Source of the DNA: Deltaproteobacteria bacterium
GTDB lineage: Bacteria; Desulfobacterota; Dissulfuribacteria; Dissulfuribacterales; UBA3076
Assembly: GCA_021159445.1 (NCBI GenBank)
Contig: JAGGRV010000622.1
Span: 1-14,982, forward strand
Direction of reading: 5' to 3'
Length of the DNA stretch: 14,982 bases
Made by a program: the position numbers and the translations under genes. Under the pieces are notes generated by a model. It had not been told where the DNA came from. It saw only the letters and a program-made list of their open reading frames with translations, and did not search any database. Shown here piece after piece: positions 9,601 to 14,919 of the stretch. The stretch's first letter is position 1, and each line of letters opens with the position of its first letter.

Positions 9601-10712
9601 TCTATAATGGCCTCTTCCTGATTCTGTGTTGTGTCCAGGAGTAAAGTGTTCCTCACGGAAGAACTTACCTTGATGCCATCGATAAACAAAACCTGCAACT
9701 CTGTGATTCCACTCTCTCTCAAAAGCGCCAGATCTTTTTTCGTGACCAAAGAGTTCATGGGAATCAACACCTCTCCGGTTTCAGGATTTACTACATCAAG
9801 GGCTGTGATCTTTTCTATTAGACCATCTTCTTCAACAGGTACCATGATGACACCTAATTCCTCAAACTTCTTCAACATGGTCCGAGTGAACTTGCGGTTC
9901 TTACGTAAAAGGATATCGCCTGTATCAGGATTCACCACGTCCAGAGTAGCCTTCTGACCTAACATGGTCTCAATATTCACCCTACGATACAGAAATTTGC
10001 CATCAATTATATACGTATCCCAGTTATAGAAAATACTTAGCAAATCTTCAGTGCTGTAGCCCATGGCTTTTAGCAACACGGTTACAGGGAACTTCCGCCT
10101 GCGATCTATACGAACGTGCAAGATGTCTTTGGGATCAAACTCCAAATCTATCCAGGAACCACGGACAGGGATAATCCTGGCTGAATAAAGCAATTTCCCG
10201 CTGGCATGTGTCTTTCCCTTGTCGTGATCAAAAAAGACCCCTGGAGAACGTTGAAGCTGGCTGACCACTACTCTCTCAGTACCATTAATAATAAAGGTAC
10301 CGGTTCTGGTCATAAGGGGAATAGTGCCAAAATAAATCTGCTGTTCCTTGATATCACGTATACTTTGTACTCCGCTTTCTTTATCTACGTCATAAGAAAG
10401 AAGTCGCGCCACCATCTTCACCGGCGACTCATAGGTCGCGCCACGGGAAAGGCATTCTTCCTCAGAGTATTTAGACTCACCTATAGAATATTGAACAAAT
10501 TCAATAGAAGATGCACCGGTGAAATCCGTTATCGGAAAGACGCTTTGAAATGCTGCCTGAATCCCCACATCCTCTCTGGCTTCCGGAGCCACGTCTTTTT
10601 GCAAAAACTTGGCGTAGGAACGCTGCTGCATCTCGATTAAGTTTGGAATATCAATGACTTTTTTTACACTACCAAAGTTCTTTCTCACGGGAAGTGCTTG
10701 AATTTTTGTCAT
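6630..10712 (-). CDS. rpoB: DNA-directed RNA polymerase subunit beta
   Basis: The 1360-residue beta subunit, with beta', forms the catalytic core. The rifampicin region reads SSQLSQFMDQ-TN-ALAEITHKRRLSALGPGG, then the HYGRICPIETPEGPNIGL segment and the GDKMAGRHGNKG nucleotide-site motif. Residues equal to E. coli Q513, D516, H526, R529 and S531 are wild type; N518, P520 and S522 are replaced by Thr, Ala and Ala. Insertions like SI1 and SI2 are present, and SI1 contains a repeated VVNPxTGxxL motif. An in-frame GTG lies 11 codons upstream (10745), but I chose the ATG at 10710-10712: a GAGG sits about 9 bases before it, the GTG has no convincing site, and the MTKI...RKNFG start matches the family. 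The 156-base gap to rplL contains a stable hairpin. Confidence 0.99.
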   Translation of the reverse strand: MTKIQALPVRKNFGSVKKVIDIPNLIEMQQRSYAKFLQKDVAPEAREDVGIQAAFQSVFPITDFTGASSIEFVQYSIGESKYSEEECLSRGATYESPVKMVARLLSYDVDKESGVQSIRDIKEQQIYFGTIPLMTRTGTFIINGTERVVVSQLQRSPGVFFDHDKGKTHASGKLLYSARIIPVRGSWIDLEFDPKDILHVRIDRRRKFPVTVLLKAMGYSTEDLLSIFYNWDTYIIDGKFLYRRVNIETMLGQKATLDVVNPDTGDILLRKNRKFTRTMLKKFEELGVIMVPVEEDGLIEKITALDVVNPETGEVLIPMNSLVTKKDLALLRESGITELQVLFIDGIKVSSSVRNTLLLDTTQNQEEAIIEIFRRLRPGSPPIPEVAEKFFNSLFFNPSTYDLSEVGRYKINQRLGMDLPLSLKVLTTEDIMETVRELVRLKDRQGPVDDIDHLGNRRVRSVGELIENQYRIGLVRMERAIKERMTLQEVEALMPNDLVNPKPVSSVIKEFFCSSQLSQFMDQTNALAEITHKRRLSALGPGGLSRERAGFEVRDVHPTHYGRICPIETPEGPNIGLIVSLSSFGSINKYGFVETPYSMVKDRKTTGKVVYMTATEDEKETIAQATVSLDDDGYIIDDNVGARRMGEFIIVPADEITAIDVAPNQLVSVSAGLIPFLENDDANRALMGSNMQRQAVPLLVSEAPLVGTGMEKIVATDSGVTVVAKKDGWIEGVDATRLVVVYDEDESKGLPVEVDIHKLTKYQKSNQRTTLNQRPIVFPGQKFKKGDVLVDGPSTDKGELALGKNVVVAFMPWRGYNFEDAMVVSERLVKEDVYTSIHIEEFEVEARDTKLGKEEITRDIPNVGEDALSDLDDSGIIRIGAEVKSGDILVGKITPKGETQLTPEEKLLRAIFGEKAGDVKDTSLRVPPGIHGVVTEAKVFCRRGVEKDERIQAIEDFEIARVLKDQADEINVIRRTALKKLESHLKGQKASVSIMDSKGKVYLEAGHEITGDILRKIPIHRLRDLMLEGHRGLIPVASDVLSWYEGEIQRITNYFEGKIERLKKGDDLPPGVIKMVRVCVAMKRKLAVGDKMAGRHGNKGVVSTIVPIEDMPYFADGTPVDIVLNPLGVPSRMNVGQLLEIHLGWAAKNLGAQLAELAKDYKIDKIKKRMADIYSKDELISGIDDEQLRNLALSLEQGVPVATPVFDGADEEQIRKLLVESGQSELGEVILYDGYTGKAIAEPVTVGVMYVLKLHHLVDDKIHARSTGPYSLVTQQPLGGKAQFGGQRLGEMEVWAMEAYGAAYSLQEFLTVKSDDVVGRSRMYEKIVKGNNFLEAGLPESFNVLVKELQGLCMDIELQE

Positions 10713-10773
10713 AGAGTACTGCCTCGGGGTAGTTTTTTGTCGCACCTTATTGACAATAGGGGGAAATCTGAAA

Positions 10774-10804
10774 TGTATGGGCAGGATTTATCCCCGCCCA
10801 TACA
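10774..10804 (-). promoter_or_regulatory. rplL-rpoB intergenic hairpin (attenuator or RNase III-type site)
   Basis: TGTATGGGC (10774-10782) and GCCCATACA (10796-10804) form a perfect 9-bp stem, extended inward by about four more pairs including G-U wobbles, with a small A/U loop. There is no U-tract after it on the minus strand, so it is unlikely to be a full terminator. E. coli has an attenuator and an RNase III cleavage site in the same gap, which sets polymerase below ribosomal protein output; the same role here is inference. Confidence 0.6.
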
Positions 10805-10868
10805 AGATGATCGAGCGGCAACCGGCATTGGATGCACAATTATTTATGTCGTTGTATATATTTCCTGG

Positions 10869-11255
10869 TTATTTTATCTCTACCTTTGCGCCGACACTCT
10901 CGACCTGTTCCTTTATCTTCTCGGCCTCGTCCTTGGAAACACCTTCTTTAATGGGTTTAGGCGCACTCTCAACCAGATCTTTAGCTTCCTTAAGGCCCAA
11001 ACTTGTTACGGCCCTGACCTCCTTGATTACCTTGATTTTCTGGTCGCCAAAGTCCACTAGAACAACATCGAACTCTGTCTGTTCCTCAGCAGGGGCACCG
11101 CCCCCTTCGCCGGCAACTGCACCGGGAGCCGCTACTGCGACCGGCGCCGCTGCACTTACACCAAACTTATCCTCCAACTCCTTGACTAGCTCGGAGAGTT
11201 CAAGCACTGTCATATTAGAAATAAATTCAATTACATCCTCTTTGGAAATAGCCAT
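10869..11255 (-). CDS. rplL: Large ribosomal subunit protein bL12 (L7/L12)
   Basis: The 128-residue stalk protein, present as dimers on L10, recruits translation factors and stimulates their GTPase activity. The N-terminal dimerisation domain (about 1-33), a flexible Ala/Pro/Gly-rich hinge (about 34-58) and a C-terminal factor-binding domain (about 59-128, with LKEAKDLVE and the VGAKVEIK end) are all present. The ATG at 11253-11255 has a strong AAGGAG site 7 bases upstream. It follows rplJ after an unusually long 201-base gap holding a heptad inverted repeat; the protein is needed in several copies per L10. Confidence 0.98.
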   Translation of the reverse strand: MAISKEDVIEFISNMTVLELSELVKELEDKFGVSAAAPVAVAAPGAVAGEGGGAPAEEQTEFDVVLVDFGDQKIKVIKEVRAVTSLGLKEAKDLVESAPKPIKEGVSKDEAEKIKEQVESVGAKVEIK

Positions 11256-11315
11256 CTCAGTCTCCTTATTAACTATCTATAATTCCGCTGAAAAATCCAA
11301 TCTGCGGAGCACAAT

Positions 11316-11410
11316 AAATGTTAAATTTTGAATGTTGAATGTTAAATTAAGGTATATGTTTTTTAAACGCTCTTCCACAATTCAGCATTTAGCATTCACA
11401 ATTCAGCATT
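11316..11410. repeat. Heptanucleotide inverted-repeat element, rplJ-rplL gap
   Basis: The left arm (11316-11348) is built of 7-base units such as GAATGTT repeated in tandem. The right arm (11379-11410) is built of the complementary type (ATTCAGC, ATTTAGC, ATTCACA, ATTCAGC). The reverse complement of the left arm matches the right at about 25 of 32 positions, with the spacer 11349-11378 between. In the minus-strand transcript this would form an imperfect long hairpin between rplJ and rplL. Confidence 0.75.
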
Positions 11411-11456
11411 ATCTATAAATGGATGCATCTCGGGCTTTTTGAGCGGAATCACTTAT

Positions 11457-11990
11457 TCAATTATTATCATCGTTTTTCTGATCTTCAATTGCCCTTAACG
11501 CATAGAGCAGCTTTCGCGGTATACCTGACAGGGCCCTGACAAGACCTGTAGGAACAGCGACAAAAACTGTGAGCAGCTTTGCAAGCAGAACCTCCCGGCT
11601 TGGCAGTTCTGACAAGGCCTGGATTTGGGCAATATCAATGAATTTTCCATTCAAAACGCCGCTACGGATCTCAAGGATCTCACTCTCCTTTGCGAACTCC
11701 ACCATAACCTTGGCCATAGACACTGGATCTTCAGAGGCAAAGGCCACGGCATTAGGGCCTAAAAACTGATCTGAAAGCACTTCTGCCGATGTGCCTTTTA
11801 TGGCCCTTTTAAAAAGAGTATTTTTTGATACCTTGAACTCGGCACCTGACTCCCTGAGCTTCTTTCGAAGTTCATTGGCACCAGCAACGTCGAGACCTGA
11901 AAACCGAGTCATAATTACAGCTTCAGACCTGGAAAACTTATCGTACAGATCCTCAACTATGGTCTCTTTTTCCTTAAGCTTTAAAGCCAA
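11457..11990 (-). CDS. rplJ: Large ribosomal subunit protein uL10
   Basis: The 177-residue stalk base protein binds 23S rRNA through its N-terminal domain (about 1-130, including SKNTLFKRA and LGPNAVAFASEDP) and carries L7/L12 dimers on its C-terminal helix (about 145-177). The start is a TTG (11988-11990) encoding the family-typical M-A-L start, with a purine-rich AAAGGGGGGAG site immediately upstream; no better in-frame start is visible. A leader fold at 12030-12120 fits autogenous control by the L10-L12 complex. The C-terminus ends in an Asn/Asp run. Confidence 0.97.
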   Translation of the reverse strand: MALKLKEKETIVEDLYDKFSRSEAVIMTRFSGLDVAGANELRKKLRESGAEFKVSKNTLFKRAIKGTSAEVLSDQFLGPNAVAFASEDPVSMAKVMVEFAKESEILEIRSGVLNGKFIDIAQIQALSELPSREVLLAKLLTVFVAVPTGLVRALSGIPRKLLYALRAIEDQKNDDNN

Positions 11991-12013
11991 ATTTCTCCCC
12001 CCTTTCTACCATA

Positions 12014-12033
12014 GGCAGTTATTTTTTACTGCC
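12014..12033 (-). promoter_or_regulatory. Small hairpin just upstream of the rplJ ribosome binding site
   Basis: GGCAGT (12014-12019) and ACTGCC (12028-12033) form a perfect 6-bp stem with an 8-base A/U loop about 15 bases before the Shine-Dalgarno stretch. It overlaps the 3' edge of the leader fold, so the two might be alternatives: if the outer stem of the leader forms, bases near 12031-12043 are shared or stacked. It is not followed by a U-run, so it is not a terminator. Confidence 0.45.
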
Positions 12034-12120
12034 AAAGGCAGAGGTCTCACCTATCTAGGTAGGTAGAGCTAAGTGCTGGACCAGCTCTATTAAACACATG
12101 AGGCGTACCTACTGTCTCTG
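12030..12120 (-). ncRNA. L10-type ribosomal protein leader (autoregulatory mRNA element)
   Basis: In the minus-strand mRNA three nested stems can be read: CAGAG (12116-12120) with CUCUG (12039-12043), GUAGGU (12107-12112) with ACCUAC (12059-12064), and AGAGCU (12083-12088) with AGCUCU (12065-12070). The asymmetric 3' strand between the first two stems (AGGUGAGA) is of the kind that forms a kink-turn. Position and architecture match the known L10 leader family, to which the L10-L12 complex binds to repress rplJL translation. The assignment is by eye. Confidence 0.72.
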
Positions 12121-12140
12121 ACTAATGAGCAGACATAAAA

Positions 12141-12266
12141 ATTTTGAATGCTGAATGTTGGATTGCGAAAAAAATATAATATTATTCCTCAGAGATTCAA
12201 AATCCAAACTACTTAAAATATAGTCCGGTACCTTAATTCAACATTCAGCATTCAAAATTCAACATT
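12141..12266. repeat. Heptanucleotide inverted-repeat element, rplA-rplJ gap
   Basis: The left arm (12141-12164) and the right arm (12235-12258, running on to 12266) are inverted copies agreeing at 23 of 24 positions. The right arm is a clean tandem of 7-base units ATTCAAC, ATTCAGC, ATTCAAA, ATTCAAC. The 70-base AT-rich spacer contains a further fragment of the same kind (12195-12208) and a possible promoter. This is the best conserved of the three such elements here. Confidence 0.85.
12173..12200 (-). promoter_or_regulatory. Candidate internal promoter for rplJL-rpoBC
   Basis: On the minus strand, TTGAAT (12195-12200) and TATATT (12173-12178) are 16 bases apart; an alternative pair, TTGGAT and TAATAT with a 17-base spacer, overlaps it. 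Transcription would start near 12166 and include the whole L10 leader but not the upstream heptad arm. E. coli has an rplJ promoter in the equivalent place. The AT-rich context makes chance matches likely. Confidence 0.35.
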
Positions 12267-12271
12267 ACTAT

Positions 12272-12976
12272 TTAGGAAGCAGCTACTTTAACTTCAGCAG
12301 GATCCACCTTCACTCCTGGTCCCATTGTAGTGGACAGTGCAACGCTCCGCACATAGGCCCCCTTGCTTGTAGAAGGCTTTACACGGAGTAATGTCTCAGC
12401 AAGCGATGCGAAATTCTCTTTAATTTTATTGGAACCAAAGGAAACCTTGCCCAAGGGAACATGGACAACCCCACCCTTGTCTACCCGGAAGTCCACCTTT
12501 CCTGCCTTTATCTCATTAACCGCCCTGGCAACATCAAAGGTGACGGTTCCAGTCTTGGCATTTGGCATCATACCCCTTGGGCCGAGAATCTTGCCGATCC
12601 TACCCACCATTGACATCATATCGGGAGTGGCAACAACTTTATCAAAATCAAGCCAACCCCCTTTTATCTTTTCTATCGCATCCTCGGCCCCAACATAGTC
12701 GGCGCCGGCATCTTCAGCCTCTTTGGCTTTTTCACCCTTAGCAATTGCCAGGACCCTTTGAGTGCGTCCAGTACCATGAGGAAGGACAACAGAGCTTCTC
12801 ACATTCTGGTCTGCCTTCCTGGGATCGACCCCCAGGACTATGGCTAGATCTATGGTCTCATCGAACTTGACATAGTGCGTACTGAGGACCACGTCTATTG
12901 CCTCGTCCAAACCGTACCTTCGGCCTGCATCCACTTTGGCCCTTGCGTCCAGATATTTCTTACCATGACTTGCCAT
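12272..12976 (-). CDS. rplA: Large ribosomal subunit protein uL1
   Basis: The 234-residue protein of the L1 stalk, which binds 23S rRNA and helps release deacylated tRNA. It has the standard length and the conserved ILGPRGMMPNAKTGT segment (about 130-144), and the VDKGGVVHVPLGKVSF segment of the RNA-binding domain. The ATG at 12974-12976 is preceded by an AGGGAG site. In E. coli L1 also represses its own operon by binding mRNA; the hairpin between rplK and rplA is a possible site here. A long 281-base gap follows, separating rplKA from rplJL. Confidence 0.98.
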   Translation of the reverse strand: MASHGKKYLDARAKVDAGRRYGLDEAIDVVLSTHYVKFDETIDLAIVLGVDPRKADQNVRSSVVLPHGTGRTQRVLAIAKGEKAKEAEDAGADYVGAEDAIEKIKGGWLDFDKVVATPDMMSMVGRIGKILGPRGMMPNAKTGTVTFDVARAVNEIKAGKVDFRVDKGGVVHVPLGKVSFGSNKIKENFASLAETLLRVKPSTSKGAYVRSVALSTTMGPGVKVDPAEVKVAAS

Positions 12977-12997
12977 GGAATCTTTCTCCCTTAGTCC

Positions 12998-13038
12998 ATA
13001 CTACACTATGCCTGCTTCGAACCGGCATCGTGTAATAT
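12998..13038 (-). promoter_or_regulatory. rplK-rplA intergenic hairpin
   Basis: In the mRNA, 13038-13024 pairs with 13012-12998 over 15 positions (14 pairs including one U-G, and one G-A mismatch), closed by the 11-base loop GGUUCGAAGCA. The rplA ribosome binding site begins about 8 bases after the stem. Candidate roles are an L1 autoregulatory site, a processing site or a stability element. The sequence alone does not decide among them. Confidence 0.6.
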
Positions 13039-13042
13039 GCCT

Positions 13043-13468
13043 TTAATCAACAATTTCAACACCCATGCTACGGGCTGTGCCTTCAATGGAACGTACAGCC
13101 GCATGCAAATCAACAGCGGTCAGGTCCGGCTCCTTTTTCATGGCGATTTCCTCTACCTGCCTCCTGGTAACTTTGCCGACTTTTTCCCGATTAGGAATTC
13201 CTGACCCTTTCTCGATATTTGCCGCCTTCTTAAGCAAGATAGCTGCGGGAGGTGTCTTCATAATAAAGCTGAAGGACCTGTCTGCATATACTGTTATCAC
13301 AACAGGGATTATCATCCCCATCTGGTCCTGCGTCTTTGCATTAAAGGCCTTAACAAACTCCATTATGTTCACACCGTGCTGCCCCAAAGCGGGTCCCACA
13401 GGCGGAGATGGGTTTGCCTGCCCGGCAGGGATCTGGAGCTTAATATATGATAAGACTTTCTTGGCCAT
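13043..13468 (-). CDS. rplK: Large ribosomal subunit protein uL11
   Basis: The 141-residue protein of the GTPase-associated centre binds 23S rRNA next to the L10 stalk and is the target region of thiostrepton-like drugs. It has the standard length, the Pro-rich N-terminal PAGQANPSPPVGPALGQ segment (about 14-30) and the C-terminal rRNA-binding domain ending in GTARSMGVEIVD. The ATG at 13466-13468 has an AAAGGAG site. Only 11 bases separate it from the nusG stop, so the two are co-transcribed. Confidence 0.99.
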   Translation of the reverse strand: MAKKVLSYIKLQIPAGQANPSPPVGPALGQHGVNIMEFVKAFNAKTQDQMGMIIPVVITVYADRSFSFIMKTPPAAILLKKAANIEKGSGIPNREKVGKVTRRQVEEIAMKKEPDLTAVDLHAAVRSIEGTARSMGVEIVD

Positions 13469-13479
13469 AATATTCTCCT

Positions 13480-14013
13480 TTAACCGGCCTTTTGTACATG
13501 TCCGAATTCCAGTTCAACAGGTGTTGACCTTCCAAAAATTGAGACAAGTACCCAGATCTTTCCTTTCTCCGGGTTAACACTATCTACAACACCGTTGAAA
13601 TTGGCAAAAGGCCCATCTGTCACAGTCACATGATCACCCTTTTCAAAGCTGTACTTGGGTACTGGCGTTAGAGCTCGTTCTTCCATCTGGCGGATTATTT
13701 TTTCCGCCTCTTCATCTGAAAGTGGTACCGGATTCTGCAGACCACCGATAAAGCCGGTCACTTTTGGGGTGTCCTGAACCAAGTGCCACGAGTTATCATT
13801 TAATGCCATTTTTACCAGGATGTAGCCAGGGAAAATCTTTCTGGAAGAGGTACGCCTTTCTCCTCTTATGATTTCTACTACCTTTTCCATAGGAACAACA
13901 ATTCCGGAGAAAGACTCCTCCATCCCATACTGCTTAATCCTCTCCTCTATAGAGACCTTGACCTTATTCTCAAACCCGGAATAAGTGTGAACAATGTACC
14001 ATTTGTGCGCCAT
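13480..14013 (-). CDS. nusG: Transcription termination/antitermination factor NusG
   Basis: A 177-residue elongation factor that bridges the RNA polymerase clamp and couples it to Rho or the ribosome. The N-terminal NGN domain (about 3-115) contains WYIVHTYSGFE and RKIFPGYILVKM; the C-terminal KOW domain (about 125-177) contains KGDHVTVTDGPFANFNGVV. Length is normal. The ATG at 14011-14013 has only a weak GAG-type site upstream. It follows secE after a 175-base gap that holds a heptad inverted element of a second sequence type. Confidence 0.99.
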   Translation of the reverse strand: MAHKWYIVHTYSGFENKVKVSIEERIKQYGMEESFSGIVVPMEKVVEIIRGERRTSSRKIFPGYILVKMALNDNSWHLVQDTPKVTGFIGGLQNPVPLSDEEAEKIIRQMEERALTPVPKYSFEKGDHVTVTDGPFANFNGVVDSVNPEKGKIWVLVSIFGRSTPVELEFGHVQKAG

Positions 14014-14096
14014 TAAAAGTTACTCATTTACAAGCTATAGAAAGTCATGTTGTGACATGGACTAACTTATTTTTTAGTAAACGTTCACGGAACGCT

Positions 14097-14180
14097 GAAA
14101 CTGGAAATTGGAAATTTGGCTTTCATGCTTTTGTTTCGTTTCGTCTCTACCAAATTTCTAATTTCTAATTTCTAATTTCA
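14097..14180. repeat. Heptanucleotide inverted-repeat element, nusG-secE gap
   Basis: The left arm (14097-14119) and right arm (14150-14172, with tandem units running to about 14180) are inverted copies agreeing at 20 of 23 positions, with a 30-base loop between. The right arm repeats the 7-base unit ATTTCTA three times; the left arm uses the related AATTGGA/AATTTGG type. The unit differs from the ATTCAGC type in the other two gaps but period and layout are the same. Confidence 0.8.
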
Positions 14181-14188
14181 AGCCATTG

Positions 14189-14524
14189 TTAATAAATAAG
14201 GAAGCTGATAAGCTTTGTAAGGGAAATATCCACTATACCAAGGTACGCAGTAAAGAAAAACGTAATTGCCAATACTGCGGTAGTCAGCGCAATTGCTTCC
14301 TTCCTGGAAGGCCAAGTAATTTTGTCAAACTCGACACGGACCTCTAGGAGAAAGGACTTAACCTTATCCACCCAACCCATAACACCGCCGCTCAAAGCAG
14401 GGCTGGCCTCTACCCGGCCAGAGGCCTGATTGGACGAGTGGCTCTTGGCAGGCTTGACCTTGCTCTGTGTTACAGCCTGTGCTTTTTTTCCACCCTGAGC
14501 CTTTCTAACTTTCTTTTTTGTCAC
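14189..14524 (-). CDS. secE: Preprotein translocase subunit SecE
   Basis: A 111-residue SecE that clamps SecY in the inner-membrane protein translocase. A Lys/Ala/Ser-rich N-terminal extension (about 1-48) precedes the conserved core: the amphipathic helix WVDKVKSFLLEVRVEFDKITWPSRKE (here given as its start, residues 51-76) and one membrane segment (about 79-102). Single-span forms are usual outside enterobacteria. The start is GTG (14522-14524) with a GGGAG site about 6 bases upstream. It sits between tRNA-Trp and nusG, the conserved order. Confidence 0.95.
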   Translation of the reverse strand: MTKKKVRKAQGGKKAQAVTQSKVKPAKSHSSNQASGRVEASPALSGGVMGWVDKVKSFLLEVRVEFDKITWPSRKEAIALTTAVLAITFFFTAYLGIVDISLTKLISFLIY

Positions 14525-14575
14525 TTAAATCTCCCAACTTGCCGGAGTCGATTTATATTTTCTGATAACGGACAA

Positions 14576-14651
14576 TGGCAGGCCAGGAGGGACTCGAACC
14601 CCCAACTCCCGGATTTGGAGTCCGGTGCTCTACCATTAGAGCTACTGGCCT
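14576..14651 (-). tRNA. trnW: tRNA-Trp (anticodon CCA)
   Basis: A complete 76-base cloverleaf on the minus strand. The 7-bp acceptor stem pairs AGGCCAG with CTGGCCT, followed by discriminator G and an encoded CCA. The D stem is GCTC/GAGC, the anticodon stem CCGGA/TCCGG with loop CTCCAAA (anticodon CCA), and the T loop TTCGAGT on a 5-bp stem with one G-U pair. A tRNA-Trp between rpmG and secE is a common arrangement. Confidence 0.98.
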
Positions 14652-14759
14652 ACTGAGATCCGACCTTTCCTGTGCCGGCTAAACCACATACAAAATAACG
14701 TATCCGCAATTTGCCGGGAAGGCGTCGTGTACATGAAGTTTTGCAAGCAGATCTTAAAA

Positions 14760-14909
14760 CTACTTTATCTCCTTGTGGATCGTATGTCTTCTGTCGAATC
14801 GGCAGTACTTTTTAAGCTCAAGCTTATCCGGAGTAGTCCGTTTATTCTTTGTAGTAGTATAATTACGCCGCTTGCAGACCGTACACGCAAGGGTGACTAT
14901 CTCTCTCAT
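14760..14909 (-). CDS. rpmG: Large ribosomal subunit protein bL33
   Basis: A 49-residue L33 (MREIVTLACTVCKRRNY start, HKEIK end), a small protein near the ribosomal exit site. Cys9 and Cys12 form the first half of the zinc ribbon, but the second half reads YCRFDRR: Cys36 is kept and the fourth ligand position holds Asp39 in place of Cys. Zinc-binding (C+) versions normally have four Cys and C- versions have none, so this is intermediate. The ATG at 14907-14909 has an AGGAGG site that overlaps the tuf stop, 10 bases upstream, indicating coupling. Confidence 0.95.
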   Translation of the reverse strand: MREIVTLACTVCKRRNYTTTKNKRTTPDKLELKKYCRFDRRHTIHKEIK

Positions 14910-14919
14910 AACCCGCCTC

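Noticed and set aside
10713..10745. GTG start adding 11 residues to RpoB
   Set aside because: No ribosome binding site precedes it, while the downstream ATG has a GAGG and gives the family-typical N-terminus.
11316..11410. CRISPR-like array
   Set aside because: The units are 7 bases long and contiguous without unique spacers, so this is a tandem/inverted simple repeat and not a CRISPR.
14043..14100. Small hairpins upstream of nusG (CATGT/ACATG and CGTTC/GAACG)
   Set aside because: Stems are only 5 bp with no supporting context, so they are within chance expectation.
14760..14909. Frameshift in rpmG explaining the missing Cys
   Set aside because: The frame continues to a normal HKEIK end at the normal length, so a point difference and not a frameshift is the simplest reading.
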